DNA of 42,345 bases, from IMG/VR virus record IMGVR_UViG_3300010403_000013, positions 1 through 42,345 of that record, one strand, 5' to 3'. How positions within the stretch are numbered: the stretch's first letter is position 1; each line of letters begins with the position of its first letter. Below are positions 6,751 to 14,176 of the stretch, piece by piece. A model generated the notes under the pieces. That model did not search any database. It was not told the DNA's origin and saw only the letters and a program-made list of their open reading frames with translations. The translations under genes and the position numbers were made by a program. Source of the DNA: a virus.

Positions 6751-6763
6751 CTGCGAGACGCAG
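6751..6763. promoter_or_regulatory. Small hairpin upstream of the zinc-ribbon/YceI operon
   Basis: CTGCG-AGA-CGCAG is a perfect 5-base-pair hairpin directly upstream of the GGGAGGAG ribosome site of the minus-strand operon, so on the mRNA it sits in the leader. On the plus strand it is followed by TTTT. It may limit ribosome access, but it is short enough to be accidental. Confidence 0.3.
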
Positions 6764-6856
6764 TTTTATAAGAAGATCAATAATAGATTCTATGATTATG
6801 CCAAAGAATATTAATGCCTTTACCAAGAGTAGATCTACCACTATCTGACTTCCATT

Positions 6857-6884
6857 TTGATTTGGGTAATTGTATTCTTATAAA
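6857..6884 (+). promoter_or_regulatory. Candidate sigma70-type promoter
   Basis: TTGATT (6857-6862) and TATAAA (6879-6884) are separated by 16 bases, 52 bases before the ATG at 6936. This is the best housekeeping-type promoter seen in the window and would drive the single plus-strand gene that follows. Confidence 0.6.
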
Positions 6885-6935
6885 AAGAAATCTATTAACA
6901 CTAAAAGTCAAAGCTTTTTTCGGAAGGTTAAAACC

Positions 6936-7478
6936 ATGCTGGGAATGCTGAGATCACTTACGTATGGCCAGAGGCTTAAGCTTTCGGAGCGTTCAGTGGT
7001 GATCCCAACTGAACCTGAAAATATAGAGCCATGGGTTAAGCGAGCAGAGGAAAGACAGGAAAAACTTGAAAAAAAAGTAGAAGAAAAATTGAAAGAAATC
7101 AAAGCAAGTAATAATACAAAACTTTTAAGAAAGGAGAAAGTGATGGGAGCAGGAACGCCTAATGGAGAATGTACAACCCCTCAAGACAAGGGCTATCTAT
7201 CGGTGGATATCCCAAAGGTACCAAGACAATCAACCCTCTACTATTTCGAAACTTGTTGTTGCGAAGACGACACAGGTGCTCTTTTGGAGGCCCTCTATCA
7301 ATTCGTTCTAGCCAAAAAACTCTTGAATCCAGCCATACTCAAAGTCATCAAAAAATATAGTCCAAACCGAGCATGTAATGCTCTCCAAATCGATTTCAAT
7401 CTTTTAGCTCTTTCGACTCAGACCGAGACCGATATGAAAGATATCTGGCTAAAATACATTTCACTCTTGATGATCTAA
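6936..7478 (+). CDS. Coiled-coil hypothetical protein, 180 aa
   Basis: The ATG at 6936 has GAAGG eight bases upstream; the longer frame from TTG 6870 would begin inside the promoter. Residues about 30-70 form a charged coiled coil (WVKRAEERQEKLEKKVEEKL). A Pro/Gly-rich hinge follows. The C-terminal half carries a TCCCEDDTG cluster and hydrophobic helices (GALLEALYQFVLAKKLLNPA). It stands alone between two leftward operons with its own promoter and terminator, the layout of a moron gene. I do not recognise a family. Confidence 0.7.
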   Translation: MLGMLRSLTYGQRLKLSERSVVIPTEPENIEPWVKRAEERQEKLEKKVEEKLKEIKASNNTKLLRKEKVMGAGTPNGECTTPQDKGYLSVDIPKVPRQSTLYYFETCCCEDDTGALLEALYQFVLAKKLLNPAILKVIKKYSPNRACNALQIDFNLLALSTQTETDMKDIWLKYISLLMI

Positions 7479-7534
7479 TCTCCTCTAGTGAAGTTTTGGG
7501 TATTTGACTCTCTTTTGCGATAGTCCTGGTGTAG

Positions 7535-7567
7535 AAGCCTCCCTAGTCATCGACCGGGGAGGCTTTT
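7535..7567 (+). terminator. Intrinsic terminator between convergent genes
   Basis: AAGCCTCCC (7535-7543) pairs perfectly with GGGAGGCTT (7557-7565), followed by a short T run. It lies 57 bases after the plus-strand gene and before the end of the leftward operon at 7610. The T run is on the plus-strand side, so it chiefly ends rightward transcription. Confidence 0.8.
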
Positions 7568-7609
7568 GTGCAAGGAAAATCTTCGTCTAACACTTACTCT
7601 ACCTGCTGC

Positions 7610-7876
7610 TCAAACGGGCGGGAGAGAACTTGGATAGATAGCTGTGAACGAAGTATACTGCAGAAACCCTTTTTCACCTAGCTCCTGAAGCGCCGTCGTT
7701 ACTTCTGCAGGAGAGATGCCGCCGCCGGATTGCCCTGAGATAACGTCAAAGGCATCGATACTGTTATAGGCCTGATCATAATCTGCCATCAATTGCCAGA
7801 CGGCTTTTGCCTGATCACCAAGTTCGGCTTCAGATAGAGCCCAGACGGCCTGCTGCTGTGGTTGAGAAATTGGCAT
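7610..7876 (-). CDS. Small helical protein, 88 aa
   Basis: I choose the ATG at 7876, eight bases after GGAG, over the TTG at 7888. The product has two helical stretches (QQQAVWALSEAELGDQAKAV and SPAEVTTALQELGEKGFLQ). The second looks like the recognition part of a small winged-helix, with a hydrophobic end (FTAIYPSSLPPV). It is the last gene of the leftward accessory operon. A DNA-binding or structural role is possible, but none is recognised. Confidence 0.65.
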   Translation of the reverse strand: MPISQPQQQAVWALSEAELGDQAKAVWQLMADYDQAYNSIDAFDVISGQSGGGISPAEVTTALQELGEKGFLQYTSFTAIYPSSLPPV

Positions 7877-7897
7877 GCGATACTCCAAATTTAAAAA

Positions 7898-8266
7898 TTA
7901 GATTTTCACCCAAACATAAATACAAATCCAACGCCAACAGACACAGATCCTAATGTAGCGAATCCTTACATTCCCTGGGAGCGTCGCGATCTGATCGAGC
8001 CAAGGAAGATAAAGAAGTGATGCTTCTTTAACAACGTCAGAACCTTGCTGAGTTACCTCTTGAACAAAGCTCTTAAAGTCAACCCCTTTATGCCTTACCT
8101 CTTTCTCCCAAATCGACTCAAGATCATCGCGGTCAATAACAAGAGAACCACGAAGAGTTGAAGGATCATAGACTGCGTGGCCATTTGCAGAATAGATTCC
8201 AAGAGTTTCATCGGTTGGAGGAGTGCTCGGTGGATTGGCATGCGTACATTCAGTTTTATTTGTCAT
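7898..8266 (-). CDS. Hypothetical protein, 122 aa, with probable frameshift near its C-terminus
   Basis: From ATG 8266 the product starts with a Thr/Pro-rich region, then charged helices (LVIDRDDLESIWEKEVRHKG and SFVQEVTQQGSDVVKEAS) and LLYLPWLDQIATLPGNV. After that the zero frame reads RIRYIRICVCWRWICIYVW, an odd Cys/Trp/Arg-rich tail. The +1 frame from about 7965 reads GFATLGSVSVGVGFVFMFG and stops at 7906-7908, a credible Gly-rich membrane helix. I think the original protein ended with that helix and one base was lost or gained near 7966-7975. The function is unknown; a small membrane protein of the lysis or envelope group would fit. Confidence 0.6.
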   Translation of the reverse strand: MTNKTECTHANPPSTPPTDETLGIYSANGHAVYDPSTLRGSLVIDRDDLESIWEKEVRHKGVDFKSFVQEVTQQGSDVVKEASLLYLPWLDQIATLPGNVRIRYIRICVCWRWICIYVWVKI

Positions 8267-8290
8267 AGGTATTTCCAAAAAAAATGAAAA

Positions 8291-8686
8291 TTAGCAATTC
8301 GGCTCAAACTTAATTTTGATCGAGCTTGGCCAGCCTTTGTAGCTGAAGTCGCGAAGATAATAGCTAATATCGTTTAAAACTTCATCTTGATAGTACCTAG
8401 AGAAGTCTTTTAGCTTCCACCAAAAAAGCGTGGGATAGACATAATATTCGCGGCCATAGCTATCATAGCGACTCTCGCGGTGGGAGAAACAATAGCTCGA
8501 TGGTTGATACTTCGAGGTATCGACACGATACCATTTAGCCCTCTGTCCGCACCAACCGTTCACATCGTTAACAGATCTAAGATCACCCACCCAATCGTCA
8601 GCAAATACAGTAGCTTTGCAATCTGCGAATGCAGCGGTAGATCCAAAGATCGACAGCACAGCGAAAAATAAAGCATTCCTTAACAT
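8291..8686 (-). CDS. Exported small Tyr/Trp-rich protein, 131 aa
   Basis: AGGAGG stands eight bases before the ATG at 8686; the ATG at 8692 is too close to it. The first 22 residues are a clear Sec signal (LRNALFFAVLSIFGSTAAFA) with an AFA cleavage site. The mature part is very rich in Tyr, Trp, Phe and Ser and has four cysteines (DCK, GWCG, SYCF and the final PNC), enough for two disulfides. It should be periplasmic or secreted. No catalytic motif of an endolysin is visible. Its neighbour upstream is the two-helix membrane protein. Confidence 0.75.
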   Translation of the reverse strand: MLRNALFFAVLSIFGSTAAFADCKATVFADDWVGDLRSVNDVNGWCGQRAKWYRVDTSKYQPSSYCFSHRESRYDSYGREYYVYPTLFWWKLKDFSRYYQDEVLNDISYYLRDFSYKGWPSSIKIKFEPNC

Positions 8687-8704
8687 CTCCATTTCCTCCT
8701 TAAA

Positions 8705-8862
8705 TCATCGAACAAAGAAGACCATTAGAACCACAGTTATCAAGAGTAAAACGAGCAAAGTCAGAATATGCCAGTTCCAACCAAAGTAGAAGTTTGGAAC
8801 AACACACACCATGACTAAGGTGAAGAGATAAAAAAAAATACGAAAAGATTGCGAGAAAACAT
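8705..8862 (-). CDS. Two-helix membrane protein made by -1 frameshift (candidate holin)
   Basis: The stretch has no long open frame. The ATG at 8862, five bases after an AGGATGG site, reads 11 codons to a run of nine T (8830-8838 on this strand). In the zero frame it stops soon after. A -1 slip on T_TTT_TTT continues to TGA 8705-8707 and gives 52 residues with two membrane helices: NLFVFFFYLFTLVMVCVV, a short FYFGWNW turn, and HILTLLVLLLITVVLMVFF ending in VR. This is holin-like in size and shape. The same heptamer is used by the tail chaperone gene of this phage. A one-base homopolymer error is the main alternative. The exported protein gene begins 18 bases downstream. Confidence 0.6.
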
Positions 8863-9025
8863 TAACCCATCCTAAGGTAAACTAGCCACAGCACCAGCAA
8901 TTGGTGCCATAGCTTACTCAAAATAACTAAGGTGTCGTTGGCTATAAACTTTGAAACAATACTAGTCAGTTTGTTATCCCAAGGCCAGCTTTAATTAACA
9001 ACTGATCCCAGGATAGCAAACAGCA
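8863..9025. other. Stretch without a recognised gene
   Basis: I see no frame worth calling in these bases. The only near-coding part is 8995-9027, which can be read as a frameshifted extension of the upstream haem lipoprotein. CAGCACCAGCAATTGGTGC near 8887 contains a short imperfect inverted repeat around CAATTG. Confidence 0.4.
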
Positions 9026-9376
9026 TCAAAAAAAAGTGAGCATCTCAGTTCTCACATTATCTGGCAGAGCCTTAGGAGCATTCGAAGGCGGCATCTTCTT
9101 AGACCATAGATAATTCTTGGCCTGTGAGGCCCTCAATGCATTCTCTCCCTGCATGAATTGAGCAGTGGCATGACAACTCTGGCAATAATTTGCGAGATAG
9201 GTCTGCATCTTTTGGTAGCTTATCTTAGTTCCAGTATCAGGGTCATCGCCAGGATCTGTACCTGGATCAGTTCCCGGTCCAGGCGAGGGATTATCGGAAG
9301 TCTTTTCAACCACTCTTTCTCCACAGGAGAAGCACGCCAAAACTAAAAAAGTAATACCAAGTTTTTTCAGTTTCAT
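9026..9376 (-). CDS. Small c-type haem lipoprotein, 116 aa
   Basis: From ATG 9376 the product has a lipoprotein signal with VLAC at 12-15 and a second cysteine at 18. An acidic Pro/Gly/Asp repeat linker (GPGTDPGTDPGDDPDTG) follows. The rest is a small cytochrome-like domain with CQSCH at 65-69 and a later MPPS (95-98) whose Met can be the distal haem ligand. It should sit in the periplasm tethered to a membrane. It lies 19 bases after the larger haem lipoprotein. Its stop directly follows a T8 run, so a longer form by slippage cannot be excluded. Cytochrome cargo is very unusual in a phage. Confidence 0.8.
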   Translation of the reverse strand: MKLKKLGITFLVLACFSCGERVVEKTSDNPSPGPGTDPGTDPGDDPDTGTKISYQKMQTYLANYCQSCHATAQFMQGENALRASQAKNYLWSKKMPPSNAPKALPDNVRTEMLTFF

Positions 9377-9395
9377 AGTCCTAGGCCCTTCCTGG

Positions 9396-10877
9396 TTAAG
9401 GCAAATTGGCATCCTCATAGGCAGCCGTCTCGTCCACTAAAGTCTGAAAGTTTGCTGAAAGTGTAGCAAGGTTGATGGTTCCCCCTGAGAGAAGATTTCC
9501 GAACACCTGAGAACTCACCGCCGCTCCTTGGAGTCTTTCCCTAAACGTCGCAGCATCGAACCAGAGGAGCGATGCGACCTGTTCTAGGCGCATCTCGGTT
9601 CTAAGCGGCAAAGCCACAACGTTCCAAACGGGATCTTTTTCAGCCGTTATCCCAAGGTCTGCCATTGCTCGCGCATGGTTTCGATTGAGTTCTTCGATTT
9701 GAGCCGTGATCTTATCGAAGCGAAAGAAGATATCGGCCAACCTTTTTTCGTCTCGGTTATAAGCGGTATTATTTAAGATGTGAGCCCGAAGCTGATCGCG
9801 AAAAGCGATTGCGACGCCTTGGTTAAAGTGGCAATTACCGCAATCACCGATCCTAATAGTTGCGTCAAGTTGTGCTGCAGCTCCTGCTAGGTTGATAACG
9901 ACGTTATTTGGCGCCGCCACCTCGGCAGTATCGTTTGCATTATTTAGTCTATAAAGTGACCATAGGCCATTATTCTGCGTGCAAATATGCTCTTGAGCAT
10001 TATGGCGGAAGATCTTGTTAGTAATTTTATTTCCATTAAGCTGACCGGCTTGAGCAAGTTCAACAGTGAAGCTGTTTTTAAAGATATCGTCGCCGCCGAG
10101 GACCGTGTCATAAGTAGAGATACATGTGCCATTTCTGCTTTCAAATACCGCAATCATCCGCGTTTTACCTAAGGCAATCTGGCTCTGGCTGAAGCCACTG
10201 AACATCGCCTCTTCATCATTTACCAGCGCCTGCCTATCGACTCCCTGCTGCGCAAAAAAGTTAGCGGTAAGCCTATCTTGCTTAACAAGCGAATAATAAA
10301 CGGCACCCTTCTTATCTGCTACCGCATCACCTTCGAAGGCTGTTATCAAAGACGATGCCGCGTAAACATAGGGACGCTTTGCCTGCGTTAGAAACTGAAT
10401 ATTGCGATTTCTGATCGTCTTACTTTCAAACTTTAAGATATCGGCACTCGATAAAATCTCCCAATCTTTCGAAGTCCAACCGATCGCCGAAAGGTCGATC
10501 CGATAGATACAGTTTCCAGGACCAATCGATGGAGCCTTATAAAGTTCCCGCTCGGAACTCAGCTGATTGAACCCTCGATTTACTCCCTGCTCAAATTCGG
10601 CCATCTGATCGCCAAGGTTATATCTCTCGCAACCGACAACGTAGCGCGTATTCTGGCGTTCGGTGTCAGAGTTCAGATTTTGAAGATCGAGGAGAATGCT
10701 ATCTTCTATCGTATCTATCGTTTGAAATCCAGGTCGCGGAGGATCGCGTGGCTCAGGGATTGGCTCCGATGGTTTTTCAATTATGACGTTGTTATTCACT
10801 TTTTTAGTTTTTGTTTTTTGACAATTAAATGAAAAAACAAATGCAAATAAAGTAAGAAAAGAGAAAAATTTAACCAT
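9396..10877 (-). CDS. Large exported lipoprotein with c-type haem motif, 493 aa
   Basis: The ATG at 10877 follows GGAGG by nine bases. The signal peptide ends in FSFNC (Cys 19), a lipobox with an unusual Asn at -1, followed by a Lys-rich then Pro-rich linker. The body has several cysteines and one haem motif, CGNCH at 346-350, preceded by IRIGD. The C-terminal 140 residues are helical (LADIFFRFDKITAQIEELNR). It resembles the haem-binding lipoproteins of predatory and other delta-type bacteria rather than any phage protein. It is cotranscribed with the small haem lipoprotein, which suggests that the two act together. Confidence 0.75.
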   Translation of the reverse strand: MVKFFSFLTLFAFVFSFNCQKTKTKKVNNNVIIEKPSEPIPEPRDPPRPGFQTIDTIEDSILLDLQNLNSDTERQNTRYVVGCERYNLGDQMAEFEQGVNRGFNQLSSERELYKAPSIGPGNCIYRIDLSAIGWTSKDWEILSSADILKFESKTIRNRNIQFLTQAKRPYVYAASSLITAFEGDAVADKKGAVYYSLVKQDRLTANFFAQQGVDRQALVNDEEAMFSGFSQSQIALGKTRMIAVFESRNGTCISTYDTVLGGDDIFKNSFTVELAQAGQLNGNKITNKIFRHNAQEHICTQNNGLWSLYRLNNANDTAEVAAPNNVVINLAGAAAQLDATIRIGDCGNCHFNQGVAIAFRDQLRAHILNNTAYNRDEKRLADIFFRFDKITAQIEELNRNHARAMADLGITAEKDPVWNVVALPLRTEMRLEQVASLLWFDAATFRERLQGAAVSSQVFGNLLSGGTINLATLSANFQTLVDETAAYEDANLP

Positions 10878-10973
10878 AATAAACCTACCTCCAATCGAAG
10901 GCTGAAAAGGACGTTTACATTGGCTAGGGATTCAATGAAAAGAAGAACACAGAACGGATTAAATTGCAAATTA

Positions 10974-10991
10974 ATCGAGCAGCTACTCGAT
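10974..10991. promoter_or_regulatory. Inverted repeat in the divergent region 10878-11056
   Basis: ATCGAG-CAGCTA-CTCGAT is a perfect repeat with 6-base arms. It lies between the leftward haem lipoprotein operon and the rightward fibre cassette, just after a TTGCAA at 10964-10969. The left arm shares TAATCGAGC with the palindrome at 984-1000. A common regulator is possible. The rest of this 179-base region shows nothing else I can call. Confidence 0.35.
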
Positions 10992-11056
10992 ACGTTGTAA
11001 TGATAACGGAGTAAAGTTAATATCAATTTCACCGGAAATATTAATTCGGAGTTTAC

Positions 11057-13180
11057 ATGGCTTTATTACACCCGCCTGAAACTGGACCGGAAGGTCCCAT
11101 GGGTCCAGAGGGTCCGATAGGTCCCGAAGGTCCGAAGGGAGATCAGGGTATCGATGGTGCCGTTGGACCGGAGGGACCTCAAGGACCAACAGGATCGCAA
11201 GGCATTCCAGGTCCTCAAGGTATTCAAGGGCCTCCAGGATCGATAGGGCCTCAGGGACCAGCAGGAGCTCAGGGAAATCCAGGGCCTGGCCTTCCAGTCG
11301 GGGGAACTACTGGTCAGACAATAAGAAAATCAAATAATACTGACTTTGCAACCATCTGGGCAGATGCTTCCAATATTACAAAAGAACCAACCGGATTTGT
11401 TACGAGAACAACATCAACAATTTCCTTCGTGGACGCAACGAGGACATTTACAATTACGCCAGTTGGCGGAATGTTTTCTGTTCATCAGGCTGGGCTAAGA
11501 TATGAAAAATCTGTCGCTGAAAGCATTGTTATCCCTGACGTTGAGGGATCGCATTGGATCTATTATAACCAGGGAGTTTTGAATTCTAGCCAGGTTTTTA
11601 ATAGGGCACTGTTCGAATTTGCAATGGTTGCTCTCCTTCATTGGGATGCAACGAACAAAATAGCTATACTATTTGGAGACAAACGCCATGGCGTCGTCAT
11701 GGATAAGGACACGCAATATAGTATCCTCATAACGGAAGGGGCTAAATTTGTAACAGGGTTTGCTCCTACCGGATATAATGCATCAGGCGATGGCAGTAGC
11801 GATGCGCATGCACAGCTTTCAATTGACGATGGAATTTTGCTTAATCAAGATATTGACTATATTATTTCGCACGCAAATCCTGTCACGCAGCCTTATCAGC
11901 AAATACTAGACCCATTTTCACTTATTCCAGTTCTTTATCGAATTGGAACAAATGGTCCTTGGAGAAAGGACACGGCAACAGGGTTTCCAGTAAAACAAGG
12001 CGCGTCGAGAATCCAATATAATGCCCTAGCAGGTAACGTCTGGTCTACTGCAGACGTAAGCAATGGCACATACCTTAACATGTGGATTATCGCGACCTTC
12101 AATCAGCGCGAACCAATAATGGCAATCTTGGGTCAGACAAACCATAGCACCTTGGCAACAGCACAATCAGAGCAACCTGTTGCCGTTAATTTAACTGGCC
12201 TTCCGCTCCAAAACGGAAAGCTCATTTGTAAAATTATCTATCAGGCATCAAATTCATACGCTAACGTTCCGCATGCGCGCATACGCGAAGTGCAGGATTA
12301 TCGCTCATCAGCCCTGATTGGTAGCACCATCCAAGGACCAGCTGGCGTCGGAATTCCAGCTGGAGGCCTTACAGGTCAGGTTCTTAAGAAAAACTCTAAT
12401 GCAGACTTTGATACAGCCTGGGGGACCGATACGCTATTGGGAGTTGATCGCTTCATTGCATCATCGGAGCAATTCGATGATGTGATTATGGGGGGCAATT
12501 CCATTGGCCTTTTGGGGGAGAATTTTTCTAAGAGCAATGGAAACGCGATAAGACGCTATGGACCTTCTAATGGTGCCTTCGGCTACCTTGAGCTATCCCT
12601 AGGGCTAGAGGATCAAGCTTATGCTGGAACCTCGCAATCTCCTTTAGATGCACCTTGGATGAATACTTATGCGGTTGGTGGCGAGTCGAGGTTTTATTCC
12701 CTTCCAGGATCAAAACTAACCCATGAGGTTAGATTCAAATTCCACGAAGGCCGTGTATCGGCGCAAGGAACCCTCGGAGCTTTCATCGGATGGACGGAAT
12801 GGAATACGGTCTTTACTGAAGATCAAAGAGCTAAGATGAGCTGTGGCCTCGTCACTGGCTCAACTACGCCTGATCAAACAAAGTTTTATATTCTTCATAA
12901 AAAGCTAGGCGATTGCATAAGACGCTATAATAGTACTGGCATTTCGCTCGATGGCAGTTGGCATCGCTATAAGCAGGTTTTAACCTTCGGTGTCATAAGC
13001 GCAAGGATCGAGCATTACTTAGATGGAATTTTGGTGGAGATAACAGAGGATGTACAGTTTCCTACGAAAGACATCGGCTGTGTTTTCGGCATGCACGTAA
13101 GAAATGTAATGAAGGCAAATACGAGAGTGGAAGGCCTTTGGATTGACTGGCACTATCTTTCCGTGGAGAGACCCATATGA
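11057..13180 (+). CDS. Collagen-like tail fibre protein, 707 aa
   Basis: Residues 10-78 are 23 uninterrupted Gly-X-Y triplets ([20 protein letters not shown] and on), which should form a collagen-like trimer stalk. Two copies of the fibre motif GGxTGQxxxKxSNxDFxTxW follow: [20 protein letters not shown] at about 82-101, and [20 protein letters not shown] near 435. The last 250 residues look like a lectin-type beta-sandwich ([20 protein letters not shown] and [13 protein letters not shown]). GGAG precedes the ATG by six bases. It is on the plus strand, opposite to the late operon. The role is host binding. Confidence 0.85.
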   Translation: MALLHPPETGPEGPMGPEGPIGPEGPKGDQGIDGAVGPEGPQGPTGSQGIPGPQGIQGPPGSIGPQGPAGAQGNPGPGLPVGGTTGQTIRKSNNTDFATIWADASNITKEPTGFVTRTTSTISFVDATRTFTITPVGGMFSVHQAGLRYEKSVAESIVIPDVEGSHWIYYNQGVLNSSQVFNRALFEFAMVALLHWDATNKIAILFGDKRHGVVMDKDTQYSILITEGAKFVTGFAPTGYNASGDGSSDAHAQLSIDDGILLNQDIDYIISHANPVTQPYQQILDPFSLIPVLYRIGTNGPWRKDTATGFPVKQGASRIQYNALAGNVWSTADVSNGTYLNMWIIATFNQREPIMAILGQTNHSTLATAQSEQPVAVNLTGLPLQNGKLICKIIYQASNSYANVPHARIREVQDYRSSALIGSTIQGPAGVGIPAGGLTGQVLKKNSNADFDTAWGTDTLLGVDRFIASSEQFDDVIMGGNSIGLLGENFSKSNGNAIRRYGPSNGAFGYLELSLGLEDQAYAGTSQSPLDAPWMNTYAVGGESRFYSLPGSKLTHEVRFKFHEGRVSAQGTLGAFIGWTEWNTVFTEDQRAKMSCGLVTGSTTPDQTKFYILHKKLGDCIRRYNSTGISLDGSWHRYKQVLTFGVISARIEHYLDGILVEITEDVQFPTKDIGCVFGMHVRNVMKANTRVEGLWIDWHYLSVERPI

Positions 13181-13569
13181 GCATTCCTATAAGCGAGGGA
13201 GATCCTCTGCCACTCATTGTCTATTGGAGCGATAAGACGAGAAATGACCTCATCGTCAAGGCTCAGCTTTATCAGCGATATCCATTCTTAGTCTTAGAGA
13301 CTGATCTAGCTCTTGATTATATTCCGCTTTCAGAAGGTATTTATATAAATACCACGATCCTCATGCCAAATACTGAGATAGTTGATGCGCGCTATGATGT
13401 ATATGAACCCGATGGAACAACCTTGATAACGAGCGGCGATGAGGTATTCATCCTTCCTCAAGATTCCGGCGGCGGTGGAGGCGGATCTGCACCATCCGCT
13501 CAACCCGTTGCTGGCATCGTGAGATCTCTTTCAATGGTATCTGGCACAGTCACTTGTGAATCAATTTGA
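13177..13569 (+). CDS. Fibre-cassette accessory protein, 130 aa
   Basis: The start overlaps the fibre stop (ATGA). The product is beta-rich ([40 protein letters not shown]) and has a Gly/Ser linker ([12 protein letters not shown]) before a short C-terminus. Small proteins of this form often follow fibre genes and cap, extend or attach the fibre. No precise family is recognised. Confidence 0.65.
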   Translation: MSIPISEGDPLPLIVYWSDKTRNDLIVKAQLYQRYPFLVLETDLALDYIPLSEGIYINTTILMPNTEIVDARYDVYEPDGTTLITSGDEVFILPQDSGGGGGGSAPSAQPVAGIVRSLSMVSGTVTCESI

Positions 13570-13579
13570 GGAGAAAGAC

Positions 13580-13933
13580 ATGGCATGCTTAAGTGATGGA
13601 ATCGTGGAAGTTATTACTGGCACCGATCATATCCTTCGAATTGAGCTTGAAAGTGACGATGGAACTGCATTTGATCTTACCGGCACAACTGAAATGACGG
13701 TAGCTTTCCCTAGCACAGGTCCAGCTGGATCTGGAAATCTCACCCTGGCAGATGGCCTATCGATTCTTTCCCCAAGGGAATTAGGCGCCATAATTGCTAA
13801 CCTTAGCGCGGCTTTTACGCTTCAGCTAAGAGTCGGCAATAAGCAAGGGTTTGAAGTGAAATTTTTGAAGAATGCTAGGACCTATAAGGTGCAGTTCAAG
13901 GAAGTTCTTAACGTCATCAAATCCAGCATATGA
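13580..13933 (+). CDS. Fibre-cassette beta-sandwich protein, 117 aa
   Basis: I choose the ATG at 13580 behind GAGGAGAAAGA, since the longer frame overlaps the previous gene. The product reads like a single immunoglobulin-like or BppU-type N-terminal domain: GTDHILRIELESDDGTAFDL, TEMTVAFPS, LTLADGLSILSPRELGAII, then FTLQLRVGNKQGFEVKF. Such domains decorate baseplates and fibres. It is the last gene of the plus-strand fibre cassette and converges with the late operon. Confidence 0.65.
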   Translation: MACLSDGIVEVITGTDHILRIELESDDGTAFDLTGTTEMTVAFPSTGPAGSGNLTLADGLSILSPRELGAIIANLSAAFTLQLRVGNKQGFEVKFLKNARTYKVQFKEVLNVIKSSI

Positions 13934-13938
13934 AAGAG

Positions 13939-13956
13939 GCCGCCGGGAAAGGCGGC
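13939..13956. terminator. GC-rich hairpin between convergent operons
   Basis: GCCGCC (13939-13944) pairs with GGCGGC (13951-13956) around GGGAAA, between the ends of the rightward fibre cassette and the leftward late operon. There is no long T run on either side, so it is a weak or bidirectional terminator at best. Confidence 0.45.
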
Positions 13957-13963
13957 TCATTCA

Positions 13964-14176
13964 TCATTTGATCGGATTGACCTTAGCCAATTGATGATGA
14001 TCTTCTGGCTTTGGAACTGATTCAGATTTCAATCTCGCCAGTTCAGAAAGCGATTCTCCAATCACGTTGATACATGTCTCCCAGAATGCATGCTCATTTC
14101 TCGTGGCCTTATAGCCTTGAATTACTGGGATCAATGACTGCAAAGATTGCTCTGCCGTTGGCAATGGTTGATTCAT
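13964..14176 (-). CDS. Small protein after the S74 fibre, 70 aa
   Basis: The ATG overlaps the stop of the S74 fibre gene (ATGA). The product is a short helical protein (TAEQSLQSLIPVIQGYKATR, ACINVIGESLSELARLK-like helix) with a polar end. It closes the late operon and could be a fibre assembly helper, but this is inferred only from position. Confidence 0.6.
   Translation of the reverse strand: MNQPLPTAEQSLQSLIPVIQGYKATRNEHAFWETCINVIGESLSELARLKSESVPKPEDHHQLAKVNPIK

Noticed and set aside
11084-11290. Short-period GC-rich repeats that might be taken for a CRISPR array or satellite
   Set aside because: They are the Gly-X-Y codons of the collagen-like fibre; units are nine bases long and have no spacers.
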